Shown here in pieces: positions 29,801-40,660 of a stretch of DNA of 64,000 bases. The stretch's first letter is position 1. Each line of letters starts with the position of its first letter. The stretch is from Hemibagrus wyckioides. Its lineage: Eukaryota; Chordata; Actinopteri; Siluriformes; Bagridae. The position numbers and the translations under genes were made by a program. Location of the stretch: positions 8,433,780 through 8,497,779 of the forward strand of contig NC_080710.1 of assembly GCF_019097595.1 (NCBI RefSeq), given 5' to 3'. The notes below the pieces were generated by a model. The model made no database searches, was not told where the DNA came from, and saw only the letters and a list, made by a program, of their open reading frames with translations.

Positions 29801-32800
29801 GTCGAGTTTGCACGGAAAAAGTGCAATGCAAATAAACACTGAGAGCTATGCTAAAAATTCTGCCTTTCAAGTCTTCCTTTGCACCCTACATACTAGGCTG
29901 TACAACCCTGTTAGAAACATTCCCAGTCTTTCCTGCAATAATTTCATAAACAATCATATCAATTCAATATAATTTCTACAGAATAGTCAACCCCGAGCTA
30001 CCTATGCAGAATCGAGCCGACAGAATTTGCCCATTTCTTGGTGGTAGGAGGTATCAGTGGTTCGGAGGATCCTGTAGTCACATCAACTACACATGTTTCT
30101 GTGGACTCTAGGAGTGACACAGGAAGAGATCCCTCCTCCAAAAGCTGGCTTCTTCCACCTCCAAAACTGATGGCCTGGCTTAAACGCTTCATCTGGAATA
30201 AAACAAACAAACACCAGAAACGCATGAGATAAAAAGAATTATGCTTCACACAAAACTCTGAAATTTCAATGGGAACTGAACGGTCTACAGTGTTCTCCAT
30301 GTGCAAGCAGGCATCAGATTAGATGCATAAGACATGCATCAGATTTTCAATATACATAATAAGAGATAGATACAGCTGAACTAGCAGTGGGTGCTCAGCT
30401 AAAAACTGAACAGAAGCTTCTACAGTGGTTTCATTATATGTGCAATGATACAATGGTACAAGTTTAAATAGTATGAGTGAATATTTAAGTAAAGAATAAA
30501 ACACAATAAGGTGTGCAGATATAGGTAAAAAAAATTAAAAATGAATGAGAGTTCAATGAATGAGTGGTGTGGTGAGGATATAAAGCAGGCGGACAAGTAC
30601 TTTAAGAAAGAGCCAAGCAGCACTGAGCTCTGTGTGCATTCACATGTATGAAATAAAACCACTGAAAGCTAAAGAAAAGATAAACATTATAGCACCTTTT
30701 GAGTAATTCTCTGAGTAATTCCGTGTCTTCTACAAGTCTGCTCCCAGCTTCCTCATTTCCTACATGAACCTATGGCCACAATCTAGGAAATTGAGGAAGA
30801 GACACCATAACAGAGTCCTCACTGATGGCCAAGATTGCAAAGTCCCTAGCCAGTTTCCACCAAACCCAGAATCAGGCACTGCTCTGCCAGGACCTGCTAG
30901 AAGCCCAGGTGGATGATCGGCAGGTGCTCCAGAACCTGGCTCAGCAGCTGGGTATTCCTTTTGGTCAACACCTTAACCACTAAGCTAACACATCTCATAG
31001 TAGCTACTGGTTGGCAACATGCTGGAGTGCATGGACCTCATGTGTGCTTTTGCAATGGATTGGCCTTACCCCTGAAAAGCACTATCAGAGGTTCCTCTCT
31101 TCCACCTCTTGCTGACCCTCCACCAGCTCATGTTCACGTTAACCCAGAAGTGCAAAAACACGTGTCCCGAAGATGGCTGCAGGCTGAGGAATGCAGTGCC
31201 ATAGAAATGAATGACCCCATAGGACTGGAATAGTTTGCCACCCGGCTACCAGAGGGCACTGACCAGCATCGCTTGATGAGGTGGTCCAGCTGGCAGAGGA
31301 TCACTTGGTAGTGTATCCAGGAACTGGGGAACTCCCCTCTTATGTCTCTCTTTCTGCACTTACCCAAACCACACCCTTTAAACCAGTTACATGCACTCAT
31401 CCCCTCATCTCCAATACCTTTCTTTCAGTTTCCTCTACCCTTAAGCTAGGTGAATCTGGGGCTGCAGAAGTGAGGGTAGTGCCTGGACAGGTGTCCTGGG
31501 CGCTTCCAGGACCAGTGCCACATGATAAAGATGGGGCATTGGTCCAGATCTCGGACATGCTGCAAGCCGCCACTTCAATGAGTCTGGATGTTCTTCATAC
31601 TGGTGAGAGTCCAAGGGAGTACTTACCACACTTTGTTGGATTCAGGATGCAACCAAACCTTAATTTATTGCTTGGCTCAAGTAGAGGCATTGGGAAAGGC
31701 ACATTTGGTGAAGTGAGGTGTGTGTACACAGGGATGTTTACAAATGTCTGTTGGTGCCTGTTATCATTACACTCTGCAACAAAAACAGATAGTCAAGGCA
31801 GCAGTTAGTCCTCATCAACTGGCCACGGCTTTGAGCATTAGTGAAAAAAAATTGTGGTTTGTGGCTTGGGAGGTGGTGCCAGGGCTGTTGACACCAGGTC
31901 GATATCAGGGGGACACAGAGAGTGGGGAAGGACCAGCTTCTTCCATCTTGGTGGGGATTCGCCTTGGGGAGTTCCCATTGAATCAGTCATGCAACAAGTC
32001 CCTGAGGCACTCCTAAAACCAAGTGAGAGTAATCAGTCTAATTCTGCACTTTCACACCCCTATTTTTTGATAGGTTATATTGAGTGATGCGGGACACTCA
32101 AACACAGGAAGAAATGACCCAACTGTTGGTCCAGAAAAGCTATCTGGAATTATTATTCCAAGCAGCTCACCATAATCTGAAGGCAGGGCATTTGAGACAG
32201 GACAAAACATTGAAATGGCTCATGGTCTACTTCTACTGGCTTGGCATTCATAGAGATGTTCATAGCGTGTACATGGCATATTGTTAATTTCAGCCGGTGA
32301 ATCCACCGGCCACCCCAAAAATCACATCTGTGCCCTCTTCCATTATTCGAGGCCCGTATAGAAAGAAGTGAGATGGACGTTCAATTGATAGAACTGTGAA
32401 CTATGTCGGATATCATGAAGCTCACAAATATTTCAGAGGATATGCATGACCACACCTACCCATTTCTTGTATCATTAACCTTTCATAATATCAATCTATT
32501 TTAAAGACATAACTATCAGAAAGACCAAGACAAATGGACAATTTTTTGTGGAGACCACTTAATAGTTTATTATTTCAATAAGAGAATGTGGTGTGTTTTA
32601 TAGACATGCTCATGATGACTTTGTGAATGTCAGTACAAGGCAGGACATAAACTGCATTCACCTTTGGTATTGCCCTCAGGATTGTTCAGAAAGCAGACTC
32701 AAATGGAGTGACTAAATGAAGTGATTCATAAATGTTGTTCAGCCATTGATTCCTTAAGGGCATGACAACAAACTCTCCATTGATTAGAAAACTGGAAAAT

Positions 32801-35800
32801 TGGACATGGCCCTCCACAGAAATTTACGCTGTTGAGTTAATGTCACTTGAAGGAATGACAACTCACTTGACTTACAGAAATACCACAAACATTCACTCTA
32901 TGATTAGTGCAAAACTTCATTACTATTAGGCTGTAAGTATGTGAGGGGGGAAGGGATTGAGGGTGTTTCCTCGGAGCAGATGTCATTACATCCTCTCCAC
33001 ATAATCAGCACCATTTCTCCTCCCTATTTTGTGCCTTGTGAAGTAAACACAGTGCTCACAAGCACTTTCACCACTGACAAGTGGAAAACACCATGGGCCA
33101 AACATAGGCCAGCAGGATAAACACAAGTGGACAAGCATTTAAAAGGTTAAAAAGGTTATGAGTCACAAGAGCCATGGACACGTGAATATTTAAATGAAAT
33201 TAAAAAGAGGACTTTATTTTTTTAACTGTTTATAGATTTCACTCGATATTTCTACTATTGTGCTGTTCATGCATCATTTATTGATCATTTTTAAAACTGC
33301 TGTACAAATAATGTTAAAGTATAAACATCTTGCCTGTTTGGTGTTGAGAAAGACAAAGGTTTTGCCCACAAACAGAGTCTTTCTCTCATGACGGGGTCCG
33401 AGGTCCACTTTCTCTTTAGTGAGACTCGGCTCATCTATCTCCGGCCAGAAGCTGAACATAAGCACACGTCAGGGATTAATAAGCAAAATGCACCACAAGA
33501 AACTACAATAAAATTCAGTCGATTCTACACATTGTGTTTTAGATAATTATTTTGCCATCATTTTTTATTTGTTTCCAACATCTAACTGCAAAAAAAGTCT
33601 GCGGAACCAGTAAAAAAAAAAGTACAGTATGCCATCACCTTGCATTTGTTTGCTAATATGCTCTGACAGATTACCAGATTAATGATATCGTACTGAAATT
33701 AATGAGCCGTTCATTAACTGCACTCCAATAAGAGTTCTGCAGTAGTATTAGTGCTGCCAAGAAATAATTCTGGTATTCAATAAATAGATTAAAAAACCAA
33801 AAAATTTATTCAGTAGCACAAGAAATGTGAGTTGCAACCCTAGCTCTAACGCAAACATTTCTTAGTGTTTATTTAAAGAGAAAGAGGGAAGAAGGGAAGT
33901 CACTACCTCTCCGCTTTAGGAAGGTTTTCTCTCTGCTGAACAGCTCTGGAGAGCTCAGTGAAAAACTTGGGTTTCACTATGGGTCGACAGCACAACAGTG
34001 CGCAGATCGTCTGCGCACACAGCAAAACTTTCACTTAGCATAGTATACACACCATACATGCACTCGCACAGATTTCACTAAAGCAAGGGCATGAATCATT
34101 AGTATGTTTATTAGAGTTTCTATAATATCATCAGATTCCATTTATTTTCTGAACCAAAACCGGAAGCCTATCCCAAAGGACTCGGGGCATGAGGCAGTGT
34201 ATACAACAGATGGGGTCTAACAAACACACACACACACACTAATAGCACCACAAATAAGTCCCAATCAGCCCACAAGGTATGTCTTTGTACAGGGGGAGGA
34301 ACCGGATAACCTTTAGGAAGTCACATGAAAACTACTTATACACAGTGCAGAAGCAGGAATTGAACCCCAAACCCGGAGGTGCGTGGAAAACATTCCCTTC
34401 TAATCCACTGTGTCCCAGATCATCAGAATATTGTAATAAAAAAGATTTATTGAAGTGAAAGTTACCACATGATTTGGATTGCTATGAGCATTAACTTACA
34501 CGTGTAAGGGAGTCCTATGGTTAACTTGGTTAAAAGGTTTTCTTGGTCCAGTCCAGTGAACATTAGCAAGTAAGTGCCCAAGATTACAGTATGTAGTTTG
34601 ATTAATAACAGTTTTGTGGGGTTTTTTTGTTGGTAGAATCTTTTAAGCCAATGTGTTACTGACCTTAATGGTGACTTTAACAGCAGGCATGACTAGGTGA
34701 GTGCACTCCTGAGACCAGGTGTTGACCAGACGTCCCCCAAGAGCCTGGACTTCCTTGGAGAGAGTTGCTTTCCCTTCATTGTCAACACACGATGAACAAA
34801 CAACCACAGAGTCCAGTTCCAGCCTGAGTCAAATAAAAGGGAGTTGATACAAATAATCAGCCATGATGAACATGTCTACATGTCTATTTATGAATATAAT
34901 CATTTACAGTTCTTTTTAGTTAGCTGGAAGCTGATCTGAAGTAATTTTACACTGGTTCCAAAATACACATAAATCTGTTGTATAATTTGATTAGTCAAGG
35001 AGATTAGTGCTCATGTTAACATTAAGCTCCATTAAAAACAAACGCACAATTGAGTAAGAAACACACACCTAAACTTGCTCTGGAAAACCCCAAATGTGAT
35101 TCTGTCTCCAGCATGGACAGTCTTGGTGGAGCCAGTCTCTAACCGCTTGTCGTTGACAAAAGTGCCGTACTTGGAGCTGTCCTTCAGCGCGACGGCCTGC
35201 AACAATGTCAACACAATCCAGTCAACAGTTTCATCACTCAGTTAGAAGAGAAGCTGCGCCATCTGCTGAACATTTAAGCGCAGGTATCATGGCTCAGGTT
35301 TTCTATTATATGAAAATGTATAGCTTCATTACATTAAGAGAAAGGAGCTTACGTTCACAACGTATTCATTTAGGAACAAAAAATGTTTAAAAATGTTAAT
35401 AAATTTAACATTAAAAAAAAAAACCCATTTCTTATTGTTTTCTTTCATATGTTTACATTACATTTTTGCAAGGTGTCTTCAAAACTTTTTGGTTTCCTGA
35501 TCACACAACAAGCCACATGTTTTTTTTGTCTTATTTACTTTGCAGGAGAGAAAAACAGAGATGCTGGTTTGGAAATAACCGCTGTGAACTTGCCTCAAGG
35601 ACTTTCCACTGCTTTAAATGCTGGCTGCATGTTGATTAGTTTCCTATCACTACATGCCATGCCTTAGTCCTAACGTAATATATCTAAAATAAATCAACAA
35701 TGTGCACACAAAGCTTAAACTTGCAAACTGATCTTGATCCTCTGAGCATCTGTAACTGACTTAAGGGAACTTGAATTACCTCAAAAGGTCATACATACAG

Positions 35801-36738
35801 TTATGTGAAAATGAATAGAAAGAAAGCACTGGTGTAAAGAATGACTTGATCACCACATGAAAATAAACAAAATGCAAAGCTGGAAGAGGGCAGAAACTGT
35901 TTACGACACTGACTATAGTCAAATACACTTATATTGCCAAAGCTTTGGGACGTCTCTCCAAATCATTGAATTCAAGTGTTGGGCTTGGCCCCTTAGTTTC
36001 AGTAAAAGGAACTCTTCATGCTTCAGCATACCAAGACATTTTGGACAATTTCATGCTCTCCGCTCTAATTCATCCCCAAACTGTTCCCACAAAGTTGGGA
36101 GCATGAAATTGTCCAAAATGTCTTGGTATGCTGAAGCATTAAGAATTCCTTTCACTGGAACTAAGGGACCAAGCCTTAAAAACCCTGAAAAACAACACCT
36201 CGATGATTTGGAGGGGTGTCCAAAAACTTTTGTCAATATAGTGTAGATAGTGTAGTACAGCGATGAGCTGGCTGGACAAGTGTGTGAATGAAACGGTGTG
36301 TGTGTGATTTTTCACCTGGTCAGTGACGGTGATGAGGGCATGCACACGACTGATGGACTGGTCATTGGACAGAAGGATGTCACAGTTCTTACGGCCTACT
36401 ACATACTCCTTACCAGCAAGCAAAGAGATCGGGCCTGAAAGGAATGACAGTATGATTTTGTTTAGCAATTGTATCATACTAAAAGATAATAAAGTCTACT
36501 TAGCAGCCATTTCTTTATATCTCAATTAAACATTCCCATCAGATCAGACATTTGTACTCATTTTTTATTTATTATTTTTCTATCCTTCACTCTCTCTTTT
36601 TTTACATCATTGTACCCTGTGCAATGGCAATAAATAATCTATCTATGTATCTAATGTATATAACCTAGTTTTATTTATTACTAGAACTAGATCATTATTG
36701 TGCCAGCATGCATTAAAGCTGCCATTTTATCTTAGTGA

Positions 36739-36778
<40 letters not shown>

Positions 36779-37002
36779 AGATACATGCTGCTTTACAATC
36801 TGATCCTTACAACTTTATATTACACATGGCTACGTGTTCAACTTGTACTGGACAGAGAAGACGAGAAAGAAAGTCTAGAAGTAATATGACATCTTTAAGT
36901 GAATTGTAGTCCACTTTTCTAGCTCTCTACAGCAGCTATGTGTGGATGTAGCTGGATGAGCTCGCTACCTGTCCCCGATTCTGTAGAGTGTAGTCTCCAC
37001 AT
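23469..37002 (-). CDS. nbn: Nibrin, MRE11-RAD50-NBN complex subunit
   Basis: There are 16 exons: 36969-37002, 36316-36434, 35069-35196, 34664-34823, 33907-34010, 33334-33451, 30002-30192, 28414-28511, 28165-28303, 27348-27644, 26572-27238, 26066-26131, 25756-25917, 25554-25667, 25345-25394 and 23469-23499. They join in frame to 825 aa (human 754). The protein is known to bring MRE11-RAD50 to DNA breaks and to activate ATM. The FHA domain shows G25, R26, S40 and H43, the phosphopeptide-binding set. Tandem BRCT repeats follow (KYGTFVN to about residue 330). A long disordered middle region comes next. The MRE11-binding motif KNFKRFRK lies at 754-761. The ATM-binding tail is acidic and ends DDLFRYNP (about 812-819). 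Start: MWRL, matching human MWKL. Introns 6 and 10 use GC donors (CAG|GCAAGA and AG|GCAAGG). The gene converges on OSGIN2, a conserved arrangement. Confidence 0.95.
23500..25344. other. NBN intron 15
   Basis: This 1.8-kb intron separates the 31-nt last coding exon from exon 15. It holds a (GT)n microsatellite at about 23835-23869. No other repeat or gene was recognised. The 130-aa plus-strand frame at 25024 only overlaps exon 15 in antisense. Confidence 0.5.
29020..29440. repeat. 22-bp minisatellite
   Basis: This is a degenerate tandem array in NBN intron 7. The unit is close to 'aggtcaggtaaaggtaaaca' plus two bases (period 22). Clear units run from about 29155 to 29400 with many substitutions and some shortened units. 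The plus strand is purine-rich. Confidence 0.8.
30800..32350 (+). mobile_element. Ty3/Gypsy retrotransposon remnant with SCAN-like gag
   Basis: It lies in NBN intron 6, antisense to NBN. Gag comes first: about 30820-30960 ([10 protein letters not shown], then the LCQDLLEAQ region), then 31160-31330 with RRWLQAE, a RLPEGT phrase and [11 protein letters not shown]. These match the SCAN-like capsid part of fish Gypsy gag proteins. At about 32160-32310 is the H2C2 zinc-binding start of integrase ([13 protein letters not shown], then WLGIHRDV, then [10 protein letters not shown]). Stops and frameshifts break it. Reverse transcriptase is not found between gag and integrase. No LTRs were identified. 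Confidence 0.75.
32351..33333. other. NBN intron 6, remainder
   Basis: This is sequence between the Gypsy remnant and exon 6. No motif or repeat was recognised. Confidence 0.35.
34130..34425. repeat. Interspersed repeat copy in NBN intron 4
   Basis: This is a diverged copy of the family seen at 48520-48790. It has 'cggaagcctatcccaaagga', a 'gggggaggaaccgg' phrase, and the end 'ttgaaccccaaacccggagg'. (AC)n lies within it at about 34225. Such copies are common in teleost introns; the class is uncertain. Confidence 0.6.
35926..36245. mobile_element. Fold-back Tc1-like element, family B
   Basis: The element is about 320 bp. Its two halves are reverse complements: the left arm has 'ggaactcttcatgcttcagc' and 'aagacattttggacaatttc', and the right arm carries the complements of these at 36090-36170. 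The ends read 'cttatattgcc' and 'caatatagtgta'. It derives from the Tc1 family whose partly coding copy is at 57108. It lies in NBN intron 2, about 70 bp from the exon 2 donor. Confidence 0.85.
36740..36775. repeat. (AC)n microsatellite
   Basis: About 18 AC units lie in NBN intron 1. Confidence 0.97.
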
Positions 37003-37288
37003 TGCGGCGTGTCTCAGAGACTCAGTACTGATTCACACCATTTCAGTCTCCGTCATGATAAACTACATGGAGATCAGTTCCAAATTCACAAGTGCGTGTG
37101 TTTTCACAGCTACTAAACACTTCTCGAGGAGCAGGAGAGGCGCGCTAACTTTACAACATCCGGTGAACGAGGACGCGATCAGTTTCAAAATAAAAGTCAA
37201 CATGCCATCACCCCCTTTTCTTGGTTCAACAAATAGCATGATGCACCCACCACCACGCTTCACCCTGGATATAGTGTTCTATGGATGA
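37003..37288 (-). promoter_or_regulatory. NBN 5' flank and probable promoter
   Basis: This is moderately GC-rich sequence just upstream of the NBN start codon (37002). It is cut off at 37289 by a transposon insertion. Its distal part resembles sequence further out, at 38285-38500. The transcription start is not resolved. Confidence 0.45.
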
Positions 37289-38090
37289 CTATATTGCCAA
37301 AAGTTAAAAAAAAAAATCATTGAATTCAGGTGTTGTTTCTCAGGGATTGGGCTTGGCCCCTTAGTTCCAGTGAAAGGAACTCTTAATGCTTCAGCATACC
37401 AAGACATTTTGGACAATTTCATGCTCCCAACTTTGTGGGAACAGTTTGGTGATGACCCCTTCCTGTACACCAGTGCACAAAGCAAGGTCCATAAAGACAT
37501 GGATGAGCGAGTTTGGTGTGGAGGAACTTGACTGGCCTGCACCCTTAACCTGATAGAACACCTTTGGAATTAATTAGAGCGGAGACTGAGAGCCAGACCT
37601 TCTCATCCAACATCAGTGCCTGACCTCACAAATGCGCTTCTAGCCAAATGGTCAAAAACTCCCATAAACACACTCCTAAAACTTATGGAAAGCTTTCCCA
37701 GAAGAGCTGATATAGCTGCAAAGGGCGGGCCAACTCCATATTACATTCATGTGCATGTAAAGGCAGTTTTGGAATGGCTCACAGTCTCCGCTCTAATTCA
37801 TCCCAAATTCTATCAAGTTGAGGCCAGTCAAGTTCCTCCACACCAAACTCGCTCATCCATGTCTTTATGGACCTTGCTTTTTGTACTGGTCATGTTAGAA
37901 CAGGAAGAGGTCATCCCCAAACTGTTCACACAAAGTTGGGAGCATAAAATTGTCCAAAATGTCCTGGTATGTTGATGCATTAAGAGTTTTCCTTTCACTG
38001 GAACTAAGGGACCAAGCCCAACCCCTGAAAAATAACACCTGTATTCAATGATTTAGAAATGTGTCCCAAAACGTTTGGTAATATAGTGTA
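37289..38090. mobile_element. Fold-back Tc1-like element, family B, nested
   Basis: The ends are 'tatattgccaaaag' on the left and 'ttggtaatatagtgta' on the right. The long arms are inverted: left 'ggaactcttaatgcttcagc' at about 37376, right the complement at about 37970-38005. The left arm and middle keep the transposase C-terminal region in broken frames. The element splits another repeat: 37230-37288 and 38091-38240 together match the uninterrupted copy at about 38460-38640. The insertion lies 287 bp upstream of the NBN start codon. Confidence 0.8.
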
Positions 38091-38780
38091 TCTTTTAGAA
38101 TTTTGCCCCAAATAATCTACCTTGGATCCATCAGACGATAACACATTTTGACACATCAATTAGGTTGATTTAGATGGGATTGCATTTTTTTTCCCATTTA
38201 CCATCCTAGTACATAACCCGAACATGCAAAGAATATGAGAGATCGAAATTCAAATATCACATTGTTGTCAAAGTGATATTTGAATCTCCATCATCACAAG
38301 CTACATGAACAGTAAGAGACTCCAAATTCACAGCTCAGTGAGGCTCAGTGAGGTTTCCAATTACGAAACAGTAGCATTAGAGATATGCCAGGTTTCAAAA
38401 TAGCAGTTTCTTGCTCTCATTCATCACCTCTTATTTTGATTAGAGCCCCAGGCCTGGCTGAACAAACAGCATGATACTGCCCCCACCATGCTATCATGGG
38501 GATAGTGCTCTATGGATGTTTTGTCTGGTTTTTACACCAAACATATCTTTCAGAAAATTTGCCCCAAAAGTTCTACCTTTGGTTTCATCAGATGACAACA
38601 CATTTTGCCACATTGTTTAGGTTGATTTAAGTGAGCTTGGATTCCCAGACATGTGAGGAATTTGATATATTGCACCTCAATCAGCTCTAGGTCGTGAATC
38701 AGTGTATCGTGTACACACTGGTAACGACTCTCACTATACACTGGGACACTGATGTTTTCTGTGACATTTGAATTTCTTCA
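38091..38780. repeat. Duplicated Tc1-related repeat upstream of NBN
   Basis: The stretch at 38460-38640 ('atgatactgcccccaccatg', then 'catcagatgacaacacattt') resembles antisense Tc1 transposase sequence common in fish. A second, interrupted copy comprises 37230-37288 plus 38091-38240. The similarity extends further out, since 38285-38420 resembles 37050-37190. That suggests a tandem duplication of the NBN 5' flank. Confidence 0.55.
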
Positions 38781-40440
38781 ACAGACACTGTAAAAACATA
38801 AATCCAAGCATACCAAATATTTAAGTTTTATATGTCATAAATTTGTTACTTTAATCACATTTATTTCTGTCATGGTACATCAAGTAGGATTATAAGATAG
38901 CTAGTGGATTAAAAAAAAATCAATCATTGAACACTTAAAAGTCATTTTAAGACTCAAATAAAGCATTTATAGATGTGAAATAAAGTTAAAAAAAATAGTA
39001 ATAAAAATAAATAAATAAAAAATAATCTAAAGAATCATTTTAAACCTACAAGATGTGACAAGCTACCTGCATTTGTAGGCAAAGTTGGCTGAGAGTTGTT
39101 GTTTTTTTTTTTTGGAGCCGTGAGACTTCAAAGAAATATGTTATATGTTATCAAAAATATGTCATTTCCAGTAAGAGAGCATAGTAAGCATCAATACTTC
39201 CTGGGTTTGTCTTTGGATTGTGGGATTTATTAGGTACATTCCAGTGCACTGAAAGTATTTTACAACTGAAACCGCTCTTAAAATGGCTGACTCCCTGATC
39301 AGTGCCCTGACTACTGAACTAGGGGCTGATAGAGACACACCCCATGAACATGCTGGAATTCTCAGTCTATGAGGTCTGAGCAGTTTGACCCATGCTGAGT
39401 CAAAGAGAGATGTGACTTTTTTTTTTATCAGACAGAGCAAACTGCACTAGAGGAAACAGTCCAGTTTTGTATAAAGCAGTCATAGATCTCCCCTGAGCTC
39501 TGTGCAATCTGTGACACAGCTCAGTGTCCTAGGGCATAGGTCATTTCTGAATTAATTTAATTGAGAAACCTGACAACATCTAAACTTTCAAACATTGTCT
39601 CACATAGCAGAAAAAAAGAAGGGTTTGGGTTAGGGTTACTAACCCCTGACCCTAATCTCTAACCCTAATCCCTGGCTTTGCTTTGGTCTGTACAGGTCTT
39701 TACCTATAGGATCTGTCTGATAAACTATGGGCAGGGAGCTGTGTATGCCATTTTTTAGGAGCAATTAGGGGGTTCAAATGATGACCATAGCATAAGGATG
39801 CAACACATAAGAATATATCCACATTGTGATGGCTCTGGACAGTAGTTCCCACAATCAGTTTTCCAATCATGTCTCCATCAGTGAACAGTTGACAACATCA
39901 TCAATATAGACTGAATGTTCTTAGAATTCATTTTCTAGTTACACAATTGCACTTTTTGGACAATACAGTACACATGGAAATGATTTAGAATCACACACTC
40001 AGGTGTCACCCAGATGAGTTTCCCTGAGTCAGGTTCCAGGTTCAGAGTCCAGGAGTTTTTTCTTGTCACCCTCGCTTGCTCAACAGGGATAAACTTAACA
40101 TTTATAATTTATTTCCTAAATTTATGTATTTCTGTAGTACCTCATTGATAAATTTTCTTATGGTTCCTTATCTTATATTGTCTTTGGCTTTTTATATTTG
40201 CCCCATGTAACATACAGTACTGTACTGTGCAAATCTTGAAGAATCCGCCATAGACTAATACTTTTGTGTTTAAATACTTTTCAGAAATGTGGTGTTTAAA
40301 TGTGTTTTGTTATATTCTGCTTTCTTCGCTGTCATGTGAACATTAACATTTTGGCGGAAAAGTAATTTTTGAAAGTTGAAATGACTTCATATTGACTCAC
40401 TGATACAGTAATCATAAAATAATCATTGACTAAGACCTTT
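38781..40440. other. Intergenic: no gene seen
   Basis: This lies between NBN and ENTREP3. It is AT-rich. A short head-to-head pair of telomere-like motifs lies at 39617-39672. Nothing else was recognised. Confidence 0.4.
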
Positions 40441-40660
40441 GAAAAGAAGAAGAAGAAGAAGAAGCCTTTATTTTTGGGGTCAGAGTGCAGGGTCAGCCAT
40501 GATACAGCACACCTGTAGCAGAGAGGGTTAAGGGCCTTGCTCAGGGGCCCAACAGTGGCAGCTGTCCCTGACCAAAGCAGAGCTTTATTTTTTGTAAAGC
40601 TGCTTTATGAAAATGTCCACTGTTAAAAGCGCTATACAAATAAAACTAAACTGAATTCAA
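40441..40660 (-). repeat. tRNA-SINE fragment joined to another repeat
   Basis: After an (AAG)n run (about 40445-40465), 40476-40520 is the reverse complement of 59760-59805 ('cagggtcagccatgatacag'). It is therefore a 5'-truncated copy of the SINE described at 59683. Bases 40585-40660 are an inverted copy of the 'cagctttacagaaat' repeat. Confidence 0.6.
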
